DNA of 64,000 bases from Aquabacterium fontiphilum (GTDB taxonomy: Bacteria; Pseudomonadota; Gammaproteobacteria; Burkholderiales; Burkholderiaceae_C), in contig NZ_JAAAPN010000009.1 in assembly GCF_009909205.1 (NCBI RefSeq), positions 114,908-178,907 on the forward strand, given 5' to 3'. Positions 28,113 through 37,823 of the stretch are shown here, in pieces; the stretch's first letter is position 1; every line of letters begins with the position of its first letter. A program made the position numbers and the translations under genes. The notes below the pieces were generated by a model. The model was given only the letters and a program-made list of their open reading frames with translations. It did no database searches and was not told where the DNA came from.

Positions 28113-28523
28113 ATGTCGATGTTCAACATCTTCAACATCTCGGGCAGCGCGGTCAGTGCGCAGTCGCAGCGGCTCAACGTCGTGGCATCCAACCTGGCCA
28201 ACGCCGACACCGTGGCCGGCCCGGACGGGCAGTCGTACAAGGCGCGCCAGGTGGTGTTCACCGCCCAGGCCATGGGCGGCACGGGCGCCACGGGCGTGGC
28301 CGTGACCCAGGTCGTGGAAGACAACACCCCCGGCCGACGTGTGTACGACCCCAAGCACCCCCAAGCCGACGGCGAGGGCTACATCACCTACAGCAACGTG
28401 AACTCCGTCGAGGAGATGGTCAACATGATCTCGGCCTCGCGCTCGTACCAGAACAACGTCGAAGTGATGAACACCACCAAGAGCCTGCTGATGAAGACCC
28501 TGCAGATGGGCCAAGGCAACTGA
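28113..28523 (+). CDS. flgC: Flagellar proximal rod protein FlgC
   Basis: A 136-residue rod subunit. The N-terminal motif VVASNLANADTVAGPDGQSY and the C-terminal VNSVEEMVNMISASRSYQNN are typical of FlgC. It follows flgB after 20 bp with an AAGGAG site ahead of the ATG. It assembles with FlgB and FlgF into the proximal rod. Confidence 0.95.
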   Translation: MSMFNIFNISGSAVSAQSQRLNVVASNLANADTVAGPDGQSYKARQVVFTAQAMGGTGATGVAVTQVVEDNTPGRRVYDPKHPQADGEGYITYSNVNSVEEMVNMISASRSYQNNVEVMNTTKSLLMKTLQMGQGN

Positions 28524-28534
28524 AGGACTGACGC

Positions 28535-29179
28535 ATGACCACGATCACCGGAACCTCCGCCACATCGGGCAGCGCCTCGCCCGTTCAGCTCACGAGCGCC
28601 GCCGAGATGTCGGACCGCTTCTTGAAGCTGCTGGTGACCCAGCTGAAGAACCAGGACCCGCTCAACCCGATGGAAAACGCCGAGATGACGAGCCAGATGG
28701 CTCAAATCAACACGGTGGCCGGCATCGACAAGCTCAACACCACGATGCAGGCGATGAACGCTGGCTTCGGCCAGATGCAGATGCTGCAAGGCGCCAGCCT
28801 GGTGGGCCGCTCCGTGCTGCTGGATGGCAACAACCTCATTGTGGGCAACGATGGCAAGGCCTACGGCGGCTACGAATTGTCCAGTGCGGCCTCAGGCGTG
28901 CGGATCGAGGTGGTCAACGCGGCCGGTGTGGTGGTCGACACCATCAACCAGACAGACAAGGCAACAGGCCGTCAAGGCTTCGAATGGAAGGCGCCCGAGG
29001 GCATGTCGACCAACGGCCTGACATTCCGCGTGACGGCCAACACAGGCGGTACAACGGTAGCGGCCAAGCCGCTGACCTTTGATTCGGTCACAGCCATCAA
29101 CACCACGGGCGGCACGCTGACGCTCGAGCTCTCCAGTGGCAAGCAGATGCCCTACAACCAGGTCAGGGCGATTTCCTGA
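28535..29179 (+). CDS. flgD: Flagellar hook assembly scaffold FlgD
   Basis: Hook-cap protein that is discarded after hook completion. It has 214 residues. The conserved N-terminal export region is MSDRFLKLLVTQLKNQDPL followed by MENAEMTSQMAQINTV. The C-terminal half folds as the FlgD Ig/tudor-like domain (EVVNAAGVVVDTI, GRQGFEWKAP). It lies directly before its partner flgE. Confidence 0.94.
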   Translation: MTTITGTSATSGSASPVQLTSAAEMSDRFLKLLVTQLKNQDPLNPMENAEMTSQMAQINTVAGIDKLNTTMQAMNAGFGQMQMLQGASLVGRSVLLDGNNLIVGNDGKAYGGYELSSAASGVRIEVVNAAGVVVDTINQTDKATGRQGFEWKAPEGMSTNGLTFRVTANTGGTTVAAKPLTFDSVTAINTTGGTLTLELSSGKQMPYNQVRAIS

Positions 29180-29212
29180 TTATTCGGCGCAGTCAACGAA
29201 AGGAACATCACC

Positions 29213-30475
29213 ATGGGCTTCCAACAAGGGCTTTCCGGGCTGAACATCTCCAGCAAGAACCTGGAGGTGATCGGCAACAACGTCGCCAACGCCAACACCT
29301 TCGGCTTCAAGTCGTCCCGCGCCGAGTTCTCCGACATGTACGCGGCCTCTTTGGGCGGCGCCGGCAACAACGGCATCGGCATCGGTGCGCGCATCAGTGC
29401 GGTCGCCCAGCAGTTCACGCAAGGCAACATCTCGACCACCGCCAACAACCTGGATCTGGCCATCAATGGCGATGGCTTCTTCCAGGTCCAGCGCTGGGAT
29501 CCGGTCAATGGCTCGGACGCACTGGCGCCAGCGGGTGAGACGCTGTACACCCGTAACGGCCAGTTCAAGGTCGACAACAACGGCTACATCGTCACCAACC
29601 AGGGCCGCAAGGTGCTGGGCGAAGGCAACCGCCCGATTCAGCTGAACCTCACTGGCGGCTCGGCCAATCCGACGCAACGCGTGACGGCCAATATCAACCT
29701 CAACGCCGCAGAGATCACCGATCCGCCCTTCTCGGCCACCGCCACCGACTGGTACTCATTCAGCACCACGCAGACCGTGTACGACGTCTCCGGCGAGCCG
29801 GTCGCACTGGAGTATTACTTCCGCAAGAGCGACATCGACTCTTGGGAGATCTACTCCTACGTGGGCAACTCCCCGCTGCCCGCCGAAGGCGTGCCATCTG
29901 CCACCATCGTCTTTGACCCGGCCACCAGCAAGCCCTCGGCCATGTTTGACGCGGGCGGCAATCCGATCACGGACTTCCGCACTGTGCCTTTCCCGACCAT
30001 CCCGGCGGGCACCGCGTCGGCTACCCAGTCGGAGATCAACTTCTCGGTCGACTTCAGCCAGATCACCCAGTACGCCGGCAAGTCCAACGTCAACGCGCTG
30101 ATGCAGGACGGCTTTCCCAAGGGCGAGTTCTCCAGCTTCAACGTGGACGCCACCGGCGCCATCTTGGTGCGCTATACCAACGGCCAGACCGTGACCGAAG
30201 CCCAACTGGTGCTGGCCCGCTTCAACAATGCGCAAGGTCTGCAGCCGGTCGGCGGCAACGAGTGGGCTGTTACGGCCGCGTCCGGGCCACCCCAGATTGA
30301 TGCCCCGGGCAGCGGCCGCTTTGGCTTTCTGCAAGGCGGCGCGCTGGAAGAGTCCAACGTCGACCTCACGGGTGAACTCGTCAACATGATCGTGGCGCAG
30401 CGGGCTTACCAGGCCAACGCGCAGACCATCAAGACCGAGGACCAGGTGCTGCAGACGCTGGTGAACCTGCGCTGA
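29213..30475 (+). CDS. flgE: Flagellar hook protein FlgE
   Basis: Forms the hook that joins rod and filament. The 420 residues have the axial N-terminus GLSGLNISSKNLEVIGNNVA, the F-G family signature NNLDLAINGDGFFQV, a variable D1/D2 middle with YSFSTTQTVYDVSGEPV, and the C-terminal SNVDLTGELVNMIVAQRAYQ. The length is close to the enterobacterial protein. A GAAAGGA-type ribosome-binding site precedes the ATG. Confidence 0.95.
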   Translation: MGFQQGLSGLNISSKNLEVIGNNVANANTFGFKSSRAEFSDMYAASLGGAGNNGIGIGARISAVAQQFTQGNISTTANNLDLAINGDGFFQVQRWDPVNGSDALAPAGETLYTRNGQFKVDNNGYIVTNQGRKVLGEGNRPIQLNLTGGSANPTQRVTANINLNAAEITDPPFSATATDWYSFSTTQTVYDVSGEPVALEYYFRKSDIDSWEIYSYVGNSPLPAEGVPSATIVFDPATSKPSAMFDAGGNPITDFRTVPFPTIPAGTASATQSEINFSVDFSQITQYAGKSNVNALMQDGFPKGEFSSFNVDATGAILVRYTNGQTVTEAQLVLARFNNAQGLQPVGGNEWAVTAASGPPQIDAPGSGRFGFLQGGALEESNVDLTGELVNMIVAQRAYQANAQTIKTEDQVLQTLVNLR

Positions 30476-30509
30476 TGCCCTGCCACGCTGACATCGACCG
30501 GAGGCCGCC

Positions 30510-31241
30510 ATGGACCGCATGATCTACCTGAGCATGATGGGCGCCAAGACCAACATGCAGCAGCAGGAAGTGCTGTCGCACAACCTGGCCAACGTGAGCA
30601 CCACGGGCTTTCGGGCCGAGTTGCAGGCGGTGCGCGCCGTGCCCGTACGCGGCGACGGCGCCACCACCCGTGTCTACTCTCTCGAAACCACCGTAGGCTA
30701 CGACGACACGGCTGGGCCCGTTCAGTTCACCGGCCGCCCGCTGGACGTGGCGGTTCAGGGTCGCTCATGGCTGTCGGTTCAATCGCTGGATGGCACCGAG
30801 GCCTACACCCGCTCGGGCGCACTCCAGATCGGCCCGGACGGCACCTTGATGACGGCCAATGGCCTGCCCGTGATCGGCGATGGCGGCCCGATCGCCATCC
30901 CGGCCAACACGCAGCCCAGCATCGCGGCCGACGGCACGGTCAGCGTCAAGCAGGCCAACGGCACCATTCAGGCGGTCGGCCGGCTCAAGCTGGTCACGCC
31001 TGAAGCCAAGCTGGTGCGAGGGGAAGACGGTCTTTTCCGCGGCGCCGATGGCGCCGACTTGCCGGCCGATGCCACGGCGAGGGTGCAGGACGGCGCGCTG
31101 GAAGGCTCCAACGTCAACCCGATTGAAACCATGGTCGCGATGATTGCCGCCGCCAGGCAGTACGAGACCCAGATCAAGCTGATGCAGACGGCCGAGACCA
31201 AAGAGCGCACGGCCGCGCAACTGCTGTCGAACAACGGCTGA
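30510..31241 (+). CDS. flgF: Flagellar proximal rod protein FlgF
   Basis: A 243-residue rod subunit. The N-terminus MDRMIYLSMMGAKTNMQQQEVLS is the FlgF-specific start. HNLANVSTTGFRAEL and the C-terminal GSNVNPIETMVAMIAAARQYE follow the common axial pattern. It lies 34 bp after flgE with a CGGAGG-like ribosome-binding site, and is followed by flgG. Confidence 0.94.
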   Translation: MDRMIYLSMMGAKTNMQQQEVLSHNLANVSTTGFRAELQAVRAVPVRGDGATTRVYSLETTVGYDDTAGPVQFTGRPLDVAVQGRSWLSVQSLDGTEAYTRSGALQIGPDGTLMTANGLPVIGDGGPIAIPANTQPSIAADGTVSVKQANGTIQAVGRLKLVTPEAKLVRGEDGLFRGADGADLPADATARVQDGALEGSNVNPIETMVAMIAAARQYETQIKLMQTAETKERTAAQLLSNNG

Positions 31242-31277
31242 GCCGACTGACGGGGCACAGCCCCAAGGAGTAAGACC

Positions 31278-32060
31278 ATGATGCGTTCACTGTGGATTGC
31301 CAAATCCGGCATGGAAGCCCAGCAAATGCAGCTGGACCACATCTCGCACAACCTGGCCAACAGCGGCACCAACGGCTTCAAGCAGGCCCACGCGGTGTTC
31401 GAAGACCTGATGTACCAGAACCTGCGCCAGAGCGGCGCCAACACGGCTGAAGGCACGCAGTTGCCCACGGGCCTGCAAGTGGGCCTGGGCGTGCGCTCGG
31501 TGGCCACCTCGAGGCAGTTCAGCCAGGGCAACCTGCAACAAACCTCGAACCACTTGGACGTGGCCATCCAGGGCAAAGGCTTCTTTCAGGTCGAGATGCC
31601 CGACGGCACCATCGGCTACACGCGCGACGGCGCCTTCAAGCTGGACAACCAGGGCAATCTGGTGACCAACAACGGCTACCGCGTACTGCCCGGCTTCCAG
31701 TTTCCGGCTGAAGCCACCAATGTGACCATTGGCCAGGACGGCACGGTGAGCTTCGTGCGCCCGCCTCAGACCGCGCCCGAGGTGCTGCAACGCATTGAGC
31801 TGGCCGACTTCGTCAATCCAGGCGGACTGGATCCGAAGGGCCAGAACATCTTTGCCGAAACCGCCGCATCCGGCCCGCCGGTCACCGGCAACCCCAACGA
31901 GGACAGCATGGGCTCGATCGCGCAGGGTTTTGTCGAGACATCCAACGTCAACGTCGTGCAGGAGCTGGTCACCATGATCCAGACCCAGCGCGCCTACGAA
32001 CTCAACTCCAAGGCCATCCAGACCTCGGATCAGATGCTGCAGAAGCTGGGACAACTGTGA
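31278..32060 (+). CDS. flgG: Flagellar distal rod protein FlgG
   Basis: A 260-residue distal rod subunit. MRSLWIAKSGMEAQQMQLD and HNLANSGTNGFKQAHAVFEDL are FlgG signatures, and NVNVVQELVTMIQTQRAYE closes the protein. Two consecutive ATGs are possible; an AAGGAG seven bases ahead favours the first. Its TGA overlaps the flgH ATG by one base. Confidence 0.95.
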   Translation: MMRSLWIAKSGMEAQQMQLDHISHNLANSGTNGFKQAHAVFEDLMYQNLRQSGANTAEGTQLPTGLQVGLGVRSVATSRQFSQGNLQQTSNHLDVAIQGKGFFQVEMPDGTIGYTRDGAFKLDNQGNLVTNNGYRVLPGFQFPAEATNVTIGQDGTVSFVRPPQTAPEVLQRIELADFVNPGGLDPKGQNIFAETAASGPPVTGNPNEDSMGSIAQGFVETSNVNVVQELVTMIQTQRAYELNSKAIQTSDQMLQKLGQL

Positions 32061-32746
32061 TGCTGACCTTGCCCCGTCTCGTAATCCGCCTGCCCCTGCT
32101 GGCGGCCTGCGCCAGCGTGCTCGCCGGCTGCATGGCCACGGCGCCCAAGGTCGATGTGGTCGAGCCGACGCAGGCCCGCCCCGTCCCCGTGGCGCCGCCA
32201 CCTCAGGCCAACGGCGCCATCTTCCAGGCCGTAGGCTACCGACCGCTGTACGAGACACACCGCGCGCGCATGGTGGGCGACACCATCACCATCCGCATCA
32301 GCGAGAACGTGGCAGCCAAGCAGGAAACCACCAGCTCGATCGAGAAGAAGGGCAACGTCTCCAGCGAGATCGAGGCCGTCCCGCTCATCAACAGCACCAA
32401 GCTGGCGCGCCTGGGCGCCTCGGGCAGCAGCAACAACAAGTTCGACGGCAAGGGCACCACCCAGAGCACGGGCAACTTCAACGGCTCCATCACCGCCACC
32501 GTGATCGAGGTGCTGCCCAACGGCCACCTCATTGTCTCGGGGGAAAAGCAGATCGGTGTGGGCCAGAACGTCGACGTCCTGCGCTTCTCGGGCCAGGTTG
32601 ATCCGGTCACCATCCAGCCGGGCAACACCGTTGCCTCCTCCCAGGTGGCCAATGTGCGTGTGGCCCAGGTGGGCCGCGGGGCGCAGGCCGAAGCACAGGG
32701 AATAGGGTGGGTAGCGCGGTTCTTTTTGAGTCTTGCGCCCTTCTAA
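32060..32746 (+). CDS. flgH: Flagellar L-ring lipoprotein FlgH
   Basis: Outer-membrane L-ring subunit, 228 residues. The signal peptide ends in the lipobox LAGC. YETHRARMVGDTITIRISE, TVIEVLPNGHLIVSGEKQI and VRFSGQVDP-type segments are present. The ATG at 32060 overlaps the flgG stop by one base; a GTG three bases earlier is less likely. The protein closes with the usual QAEAQGIGWVARFFLSLAPF. Confidence 0.95.
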   Translation: MLTLPRLVIRLPLLAACASVLAGCMATAPKVDVVEPTQARPVPVAPPPQANGAIFQAVGYRPLYETHRARMVGDTITIRISENVAAKQETTSSIEKKGNVSSEIEAVPLINSTKLARLGASGSSNNKFDGKGTTQSTGNFNGSITATVIEVLPNGHLIVSGEKQIGVGQNVDVLRFSGQVDPVTIQPGNTVASSQVANVRVAQVGRGAQAEAQGIGWVARFFLSLAPF

Positions 32747-32787
32747 AGAAGCGAACAATGGAGCCGAACCCCTCAGGAATTCGGCCC

Positions 32788-33918
32788 ATGACCCCCAGTG
32801 ATCGCCTCCTCAAACTGCTGATTGGCCTGGCCTTCCTGGCCGCCTCGGCCGCGCTGTGGTGGCCCATCGAGGCCCAGGCGGTCCGGCTCAAGGAAATCGC
32901 CTCCGTGCAGGGGGTACGCAGCAACCAGCTGATGGGCTACGGCCTCGTCGTCGGCCTCGACGGCACCGGCGACCAGACCACCCAAACCCCGTTCACGGCC
33001 CAGAGCGTCAGCGCCATGCTGCAGCAGATGGGCATCACCGTGCCGCCCGGCACGGCCATGCAGCTCAAGAACGTGGCGGCCGTGCTGGTCACGGCCAACC
33101 TGCCCCCGTTCGCCCAGCCAGGTCAAGCCATCGACGTGAGCGTCTCGTCGCTGGGCAATGCCAAATCGTTGCGCGGCGGCACGCTGATCGCCACGCCGCT
33201 CAAGGGTGCCGACGGCCAGATCTACGCCATGGCGCAGGGCAACCTGCTGGTCGGCGGCGCAGGCGCCTCGGCGGGCGGCTCCAAGGTGCAGATCAACCAC
33301 CTCAGCGCCGGCCGCATCCCCAGCGGTGCCACCGTCGAGCGCGGCGTGCCTACCCCCTGGCTGCAGCTGCCCAACATCCAGTACGACCTGCAGGCCGACG
33401 ACTTCAACACCGCCCGCCAGGTGGCCAACGCCATCAACCAGGCCAAGGGCGCCGGCACAGCCGAAGCGCTGAACGGCCGCAGCGTGCTGGTGCGCCTGCC
33501 AGCCACACCCGGCGAGCGCGTGGCCTTCATGGCCGACCTGGAAAACCTCTCGATCGACCGCGGCACGCCCGCCGCCAAGGTCATCATCAACGCGCGAACC
33601 GGCTCCATCGTGCTGAACCAGGCCGTGACCCTGGGCCCTTGCGCCGTGGCGCACGGCAGCCTGTCCGTGACCATCAACTCGACACCGGTCATCAGCCAGC
33701 CCGCCCCGCTGTCGCAAGGCCAGACGGTGGTGACTGAGAAAGCCGACATCCAGATCAACCAACAGCCTGGGTCGCTGATCCAGATGCCGGCTGGCAGCAA
33801 GCTGACGGACGTGGTCAAGGCGCTGAACGCGCTGGGCGCCACACCGCAGGACCTGCTGGCGATCCTGCAAGCCATGAAGGCGGCAGGCGCCCTGCAGGCG
33901 GAACTGGAGGTGATCTGA
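32788..33918 (+). CDS. flgI: Flagellar P-ring protein FlgI
   Basis: Periplasmic P-ring subunit, 376 residues after choosing the ATG at 32788, which has an AGGA nine bases upstream and puts the signal peptide (LLKLLIGLAFLAASAALWW) at the N-terminus. The ATG at 32758 is an alternative. QGVRSNQLMGYGLVVGLDGTGD and the C-terminal LTDVVKALNALGATPQDLLAILQAM are family hallmarks. A Cys in the LGPCAVAHG motif (family LG..V.V.HG) is unusual. It overlaps flgJ by one base. Confidence 0.94.
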   Translation: MTPSDRLLKLLIGLAFLAASAALWWPIEAQAVRLKEIASVQGVRSNQLMGYGLVVGLDGTGDQTTQTPFTAQSVSAMLQQMGITVPPGTAMQLKNVAAVLVTANLPPFAQPGQAIDVSVSSLGNAKSLRGGTLIATPLKGADGQIYAMAQGNLLVGGAGASAGGSKVQINHLSAGRIPSGATVERGVPTPWLQLPNIQYDLQADDFNTARQVANAINQAKGAGTAEALNGRSVLVRLPATPGERVAFMADLENLSIDRGTPAAKVIINARTGSIVLNQAVTLGPCAVAHGSLSVTINSTPVISQPAPLSQGQTVVTEKADIQINQQPGSLIQMPAGSKLTDVVKALNALGATPQDLLAILQAMKAAGALQAELEVI

Positions 33919-34811
33919 TGAGTGTGTCCAACACCCCGTCAACGGTCCAGGGCCTGTCCGTGGACCTGCGTTCACTGGACCGCCTCAAGGGCGCGTCCGG
34001 CCAGCCCGGCAGCGGTCAGGTGCGCGAGGTTGCCAAACAGCTGGAAAGCCTGTTCATGCAGGAGCTGATGAAGAGCATGCGGGCCACCACCATGGCCACC
34101 GGCATGCTCGACAATGGCGCCACCGAGTTGGGCACCAGCATGCTCGACACCCAGCTGTCTCAGCAGATGACCGGCCTGCCCGGTGGCCTGAGCGACATGA
34201 TCGTGCGCCAGCTGGAACGCCAGATGGGCGCCGCCCTGAGTCGAGAAGGCAAGGACGGGGCGTCGCCTGCTGCAGCCCTGCCCGGCGCACCCCGTGCCCA
34301 GGCAGCCAGCGCGGCGAGCCGGCGCAGCGGCCAACCGCAATCGGCCGAAGCTTTTGTGCGACAGCATGAAGCCGCGGCCCGGGCGGCGGAAGCCAGCACG
34401 GGCATCCCGGCCCACCACATTCTCGGCCAGGCTGCGCTCGAGTCGGGCTGGGGCCGACGCGAAATCCGCATGCCCGATGGCTCATCGAGCCACAACTTGT
34501 TCGGCATCAAGGCCACCTCGTCGTGGAAAGGCAAGGTCGCTGAGGTGACCACGACGGAGTACATCGGCGGTGTGCCCCGCAAGGTGACTGCCCGCTTCCG
34601 TGCGTATGACTCATACGAAGAGGCGTTCAAGGACCATGCCCGGCTGTTGAGCAACAGCCCGCGCTACAGTCAGACGGCTGCCAAGGCCGACACCGCTGTG
34701 GGCTTCGCGCAAGGCCTTCAACGCGGCGGCTACGCCACGGACCCGGCCTATGCGGACAAGCTCACCCGCGTGATCAACACGGCGCTGCGCGTGCAGCGCA
34801 CCATGGCCTGA
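33918..34811 (+). CDS. flgJ: Flagellar rod-cap / peptidoglycan hydrolase FlgJ
   Basis: Two-domain protein of 297 residues. The N-terminal rod-cap domain (KQLESLFMQELMKSMR...MLDTQLSQQM) scaffolds the rod. The C-terminal glucosaminidase-type domain (ILGQAALESGWGRREI with the catalytic Glu, then HNLFGIKA...FRAYDSYEEAFKDHARLL) opens the peptidoglycan. The fused architecture is the beta/gammaproteobacterial form. The domains are joined by an Ala/Pro/Gln-rich linker. Confidence 0.94.
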   Translation: MSVSNTPSTVQGLSVDLRSLDRLKGASGQPGSGQVREVAKQLESLFMQELMKSMRATTMATGMLDNGATELGTSMLDTQLSQQMTGLPGGLSDMIVRQLERQMGAALSREGKDGASPAAALPGAPRAQAASAASRRSGQPQSAEAFVRQHEAAARAAEASTGIPAHHILGQAALESGWGRREIRMPDGSSSHNLFGIKATSSWKGKVAEVTTTEYIGGVPRKVTARFRAYDSYEEAFKDHARLLSNSPRYSQTAAKADTAVGFAQGLQRGGYATDPAYADKLTRVINTALRVQRTMA

Positions 34812-34834
34812 CGCGGCACTGAAGGAACAGAACC

Positions 34835-36541
34835 ATGGCTGGCATCTTCACGATGGGCACGCGGGCGATCTTCGCCAGCCAGACCATGCTCGACACGGTC
34901 GGCCACAACATCTCCAACGTCAACACCCCTGGCTTCTCCCGCCAGAATGTGGAGTTGGCCACCGAGAACGGCATGTTCACCGGCGCCGGCTTCTTCGGGC
35001 GCGGTGTGCGCGTGGTCACGGTTTCGCGCCAGACCAACGCCTTTCTGACCCAGGAGGTCAACCGCAACGCCTCGGCGGCCTCGTCCGACCAGGCCCGGCT
35101 CGACAAACTCACCCAGCTCGAGAAGGTGTTCCCCATGGGCGAAAGCGGCCTGGGCTTCTCGGCCAGCCAGCTGCTCAACGCCTTTGTCGATGTGGCCAAC
35201 CAGCCGCAGGACATGTCGGCCCGCCAGGTCGTGCTGGCCCGCGCGCAGGAGTGGGTCAGCCGCGTGAACTCCGCAGGACAGCAGATCAATGAGATCCAGC
35301 GCGGTGTGGCCATGGACATCCAGACCACGGTCGAACGCATCAACAACCTGACCCGCCAGATCGGCGAGGCCAACCAGGCCATTGCCGGCTACAAAGGTGT
35401 GGGGCATGAGCCCAACGACCTGCTCGACCGCCGGGACTTGCTGGTCAAGCAGCTCAGCGAGCTCACGCAGGTCACCACAGTAAAAGCCGACGACAACAGC
35501 CTCAGCGTCTTCCTTGGCGGCGGCCAGCTGCTGGTACTGGGCACCGATGTCCAGAAGCTGAGCGTCGTGGCCGACCCGGCCGACTCCTCCTTGCGTCGCG
35601 TGGCGCTGGTCAACAAGGTGACGGGCGCGGAGCGCATCCTGGATCCGGCTCAGATCACAGGCGGCTCGTTACACGGGCTGATGCGCTTCCAGGACAACGA
35701 CGTCATCGCCACACGAGACCGGTTGAACGCGTTCGTTTCGACCTTTGCTGACGCAGTGAACGCACAACAGGAGCTGGGTCTGGATGCGGATGGCAACCCG
35801 GCCACCGCACGCATCTTTGACAACACTGCCACAGCAGCAGGTATTCGCCTGGGGCTGAGCTCGCCCAAGGGCATTGCCGCGGCCTCGCCCTTCGTGGCCG
35901 TGGCGCCCTCCGAAAACCGCGGCACGGCGACGATCGAGTCGCTGCGCATGCTCACGCCCAGCGGCGACTACGCCAACGCGCCCAGCGTGACGGTGCAGTT
36001 CGGTGCACCGGGCGCGACGCCCGGCACCGTCGACTACGCCGTGAGCATCAACGGTGCAGCATTTGCCTTCGGCACCTGGAACCCGGGCTCGCCGATCGCA
36101 GTCACCCTGCCCGACGGCACCAGCTACGAGGTCATGCTGGCAGGCACCCCACGCGGCCAGGACGCCACCTACGATGGCGACACCATCAGCGTCTCTCCGA
36201 CCCAGTATCCCTTGGGCAACAACGGCAATGCGCTGGCCATGCTGGCGCTGCGCGACCGTGCAGTCGTCTCGCTCGACGGCACATCCCAAGCGACGGTGAC
36301 CGACGCATATTCGCAGATGGTAGGCAGCCTCGGCGTGATCGTGCAAAGCGGCCGCACCTCGGCCGAGTTGTCACGAACGCTGGCGGCCAACTCGGAGCAG
36401 TTGCTGCAGGCCGAGGTCGGGGTGAACCTTGACGAAGAAGCCGCCCGGCTCATTCAGTATCAGCAAAGCTACCAGGCAGCGGCCAAGATCCTCCAGGTGG
36501 CCCAGAAGGTGTTCGACGTGCTGCTGGATACGGCACGGTGA
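34835..36541 (+). CDS. flgK: Flagellar hook-filament junction protein FlgK (HAP1)
   Basis: First junction protein, 568 residues. The N-terminal axial region GHNISNVNTPGFSRQNVEL and the C-terminal VNLDEEAARLIQYQQSYQAAAKI are typical. The centre is a long variable insertion. An AAGGAA site precedes the ATG. It is followed by flgL after 17 bp; both are expected clients of the FlgN protein encoded at 26005. Confidence 0.95.
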   Translation: MAGIFTMGTRAIFASQTMLDTVGHNISNVNTPGFSRQNVELATENGMFTGAGFFGRGVRVVTVSRQTNAFLTQEVNRNASAASSDQARLDKLTQLEKVFPMGESGLGFSASQLLNAFVDVANQPQDMSARQVVLARAQEWVSRVNSAGQQINEIQRGVAMDIQTTVERINNLTRQIGEANQAIAGYKGVGHEPNDLLDRRDLLVKQLSELTQVTTVKADDNSLSVFLGGGQLLVLGTDVQKLSVVADPADSSLRRVALVNKVTGAERILDPAQITGGSLHGLMRFQDNDVIATRDRLNAFVSTFADAVNAQQELGLDADGNPATARIFDNTATAAGIRLGLSSPKGIAAASPFVAVAPSENRGTATIESLRMLTPSGDYANAPSVTVQFGAPGATPGTVDYAVSINGAAFAFGTWNPGSPIAVTLPDGTSYEVMLAGTPRGQDATYDGDTISVSPTQYPLGNNGNALAMLALRDRAVVSLDGTSQATVTDAYSQMVGSLGVIVQSGRTSAELSRTLAANSEQLLQAEVGVNLDEEAARLIQYQQSYQAAAKILQVAQKVFDVLLDTAR

Positions 36542-36558
36542 TGTAAGGAGTTTGATCC

Positions 36559-37803
36559 ATGACGATGCGCATTGCCACCTCCTACGCCTACGACCAGACA
36601 ATCTTCAACCTGCAACAACGTCAGCAGACGCTGTCGCAAAGCCAGGTTCAGCTGACATCGGGCAAGCGTGTCAACGCCGCCAGCGACGACCCCACGGCCG
36701 CCGCCCGGGCAGAGCGGGCACTGGCAGCCATCGCGCGCAACGAGGCCAACCAGCGCTCGCTGGATGCCAGCCGCAACGTGATGAACATCACCGAATCGGC
36801 GCTGGGCGACACCGTCGAGCTGATCCAGTCGGCGCGCGAGACGCTGGTCGCGGCCGGCAACGGCAGCTATACCGATGGCGAGCGCAAGGCCCTGGCCGTG
36901 AAGCTGCGCGAAATCCGCAACCAGCTTCTGTCGGTGGCCAATCGGCCGGACGGGGGCGGCGGCTTCGTGTTCGGTGGGCAGGGCTCATCGACGCCGCCTT
37001 TTGTCGACACGCCCAATGGCGTGGAGTTCCGCGGCCAGGGCGGCGAAGCCCTGGCGTCGTCCAGCGAGCGGCTGGCGCTGACCGTCGATGGCCGTCAGAC
37101 CTGGCTGAAGGCACGCACGGGCAACGGCGTGTTCACGACTGCTTTGGGCGGAAACATCAATGGCGGGGCCAATCAAGGCACGGGCTGGATCAATGCAGGT
37201 GCGGTCAGCAACCCCGCCCAGCTGCCCTATCCCTCGGGCAACCCGGGCGCACCGCAATACAGCATCCAGTTCAGCACGGCTTCGGGCAGCCTGACCTATG
37301 ACGTCTTGGAAGACGGCGCGCCTCTGGCCACCGGCGTGACCTACGAGGCCGGGAAGACCATCGACATCCCCGGCCGCGGCATGACGGTCACCGTTTCGGG
37401 CACCCCAGCGGAAGGCGACAGTTTCACCATCGGCGGCGCCAGCAACACGCTCAGCGTATTCGACAGCCTCGACCGCATGATTCTCGCGCTCAACTCCGAG
37501 AACGCGCCGGGCAGCGAAGTGCGCCAGGCGGTGAACCTCGGCATGACGGAGATCGACAGCATCCTGGGCAACGTGCAGTCCACGCGCTCGGCGGTGGGCG
37601 AGTCCCTCAACCGGATGGAAAGCATTGAAAGCCGCATCAGCGCGCTCAAGCTGGCTGCCGAAACCGACCGGTCCAACGCGGAAGATCTGGACATGGTCGA
37701 GGCGATCTCCCGCTTCCAGAACCAGCAGGCAGGCTACGAGGCTGCCCTCAAGAGCTATGCCTCGGTGCAGCGGATGTCGCTGCTCAACTACTTGAACGTC
37801 TGA
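36559..37803 (+). CDS. flgL: Flagellar hook-filament junction protein FlgL (HAP3)
   Basis: Second junction protein, 414 residues, with flagellin-like ends. MRIATSYAYDQTIFNLQQRQ and the N-terminal QLTSGKRVNAASDDPTAAAR are flagellin D0/D1-type. The C-terminal DLDMVEAISRFQNQQAGYEAALKSYA is the matching helix. AAGGAG eight bases before the first ATG supports the start. It is the last structural gene of the flg operon. Confidence 0.94.
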   Translation: MTMRIATSYAYDQTIFNLQQRQQTLSQSQVQLTSGKRVNAASDDPTAAARAERALAAIARNEANQRSLDASRNVMNITESALGDTVELIQSARETLVAAGNGSYTDGERKALAVKLREIRNQLLSVANRPDGGGGFVFGGQGSSTPPFVDTPNGVEFRGQGGEALASSSERLALTVDGRQTWLKARTGNGVFTTALGGNINGGANQGTGWINAGAVSNPAQLPYPSGNPGAPQYSIQFSTASGSLTYDVLEDGAPLATGVTYEAGKTIDIPGRGMTVTVSGTPAEGDSFTIGGASNTLSVFDSLDRMILALNSENAPGSEVRQAVNLGMTEIDSILGNVQSTRSAVGESLNRMESIESRISALKLAAETDRSNAEDLDMVEAISRFQNQQAGYEAALKSYASVQRMSLLNYLNV

Positions 37804-37823
37804 CGACACATTCTCTTTCGACC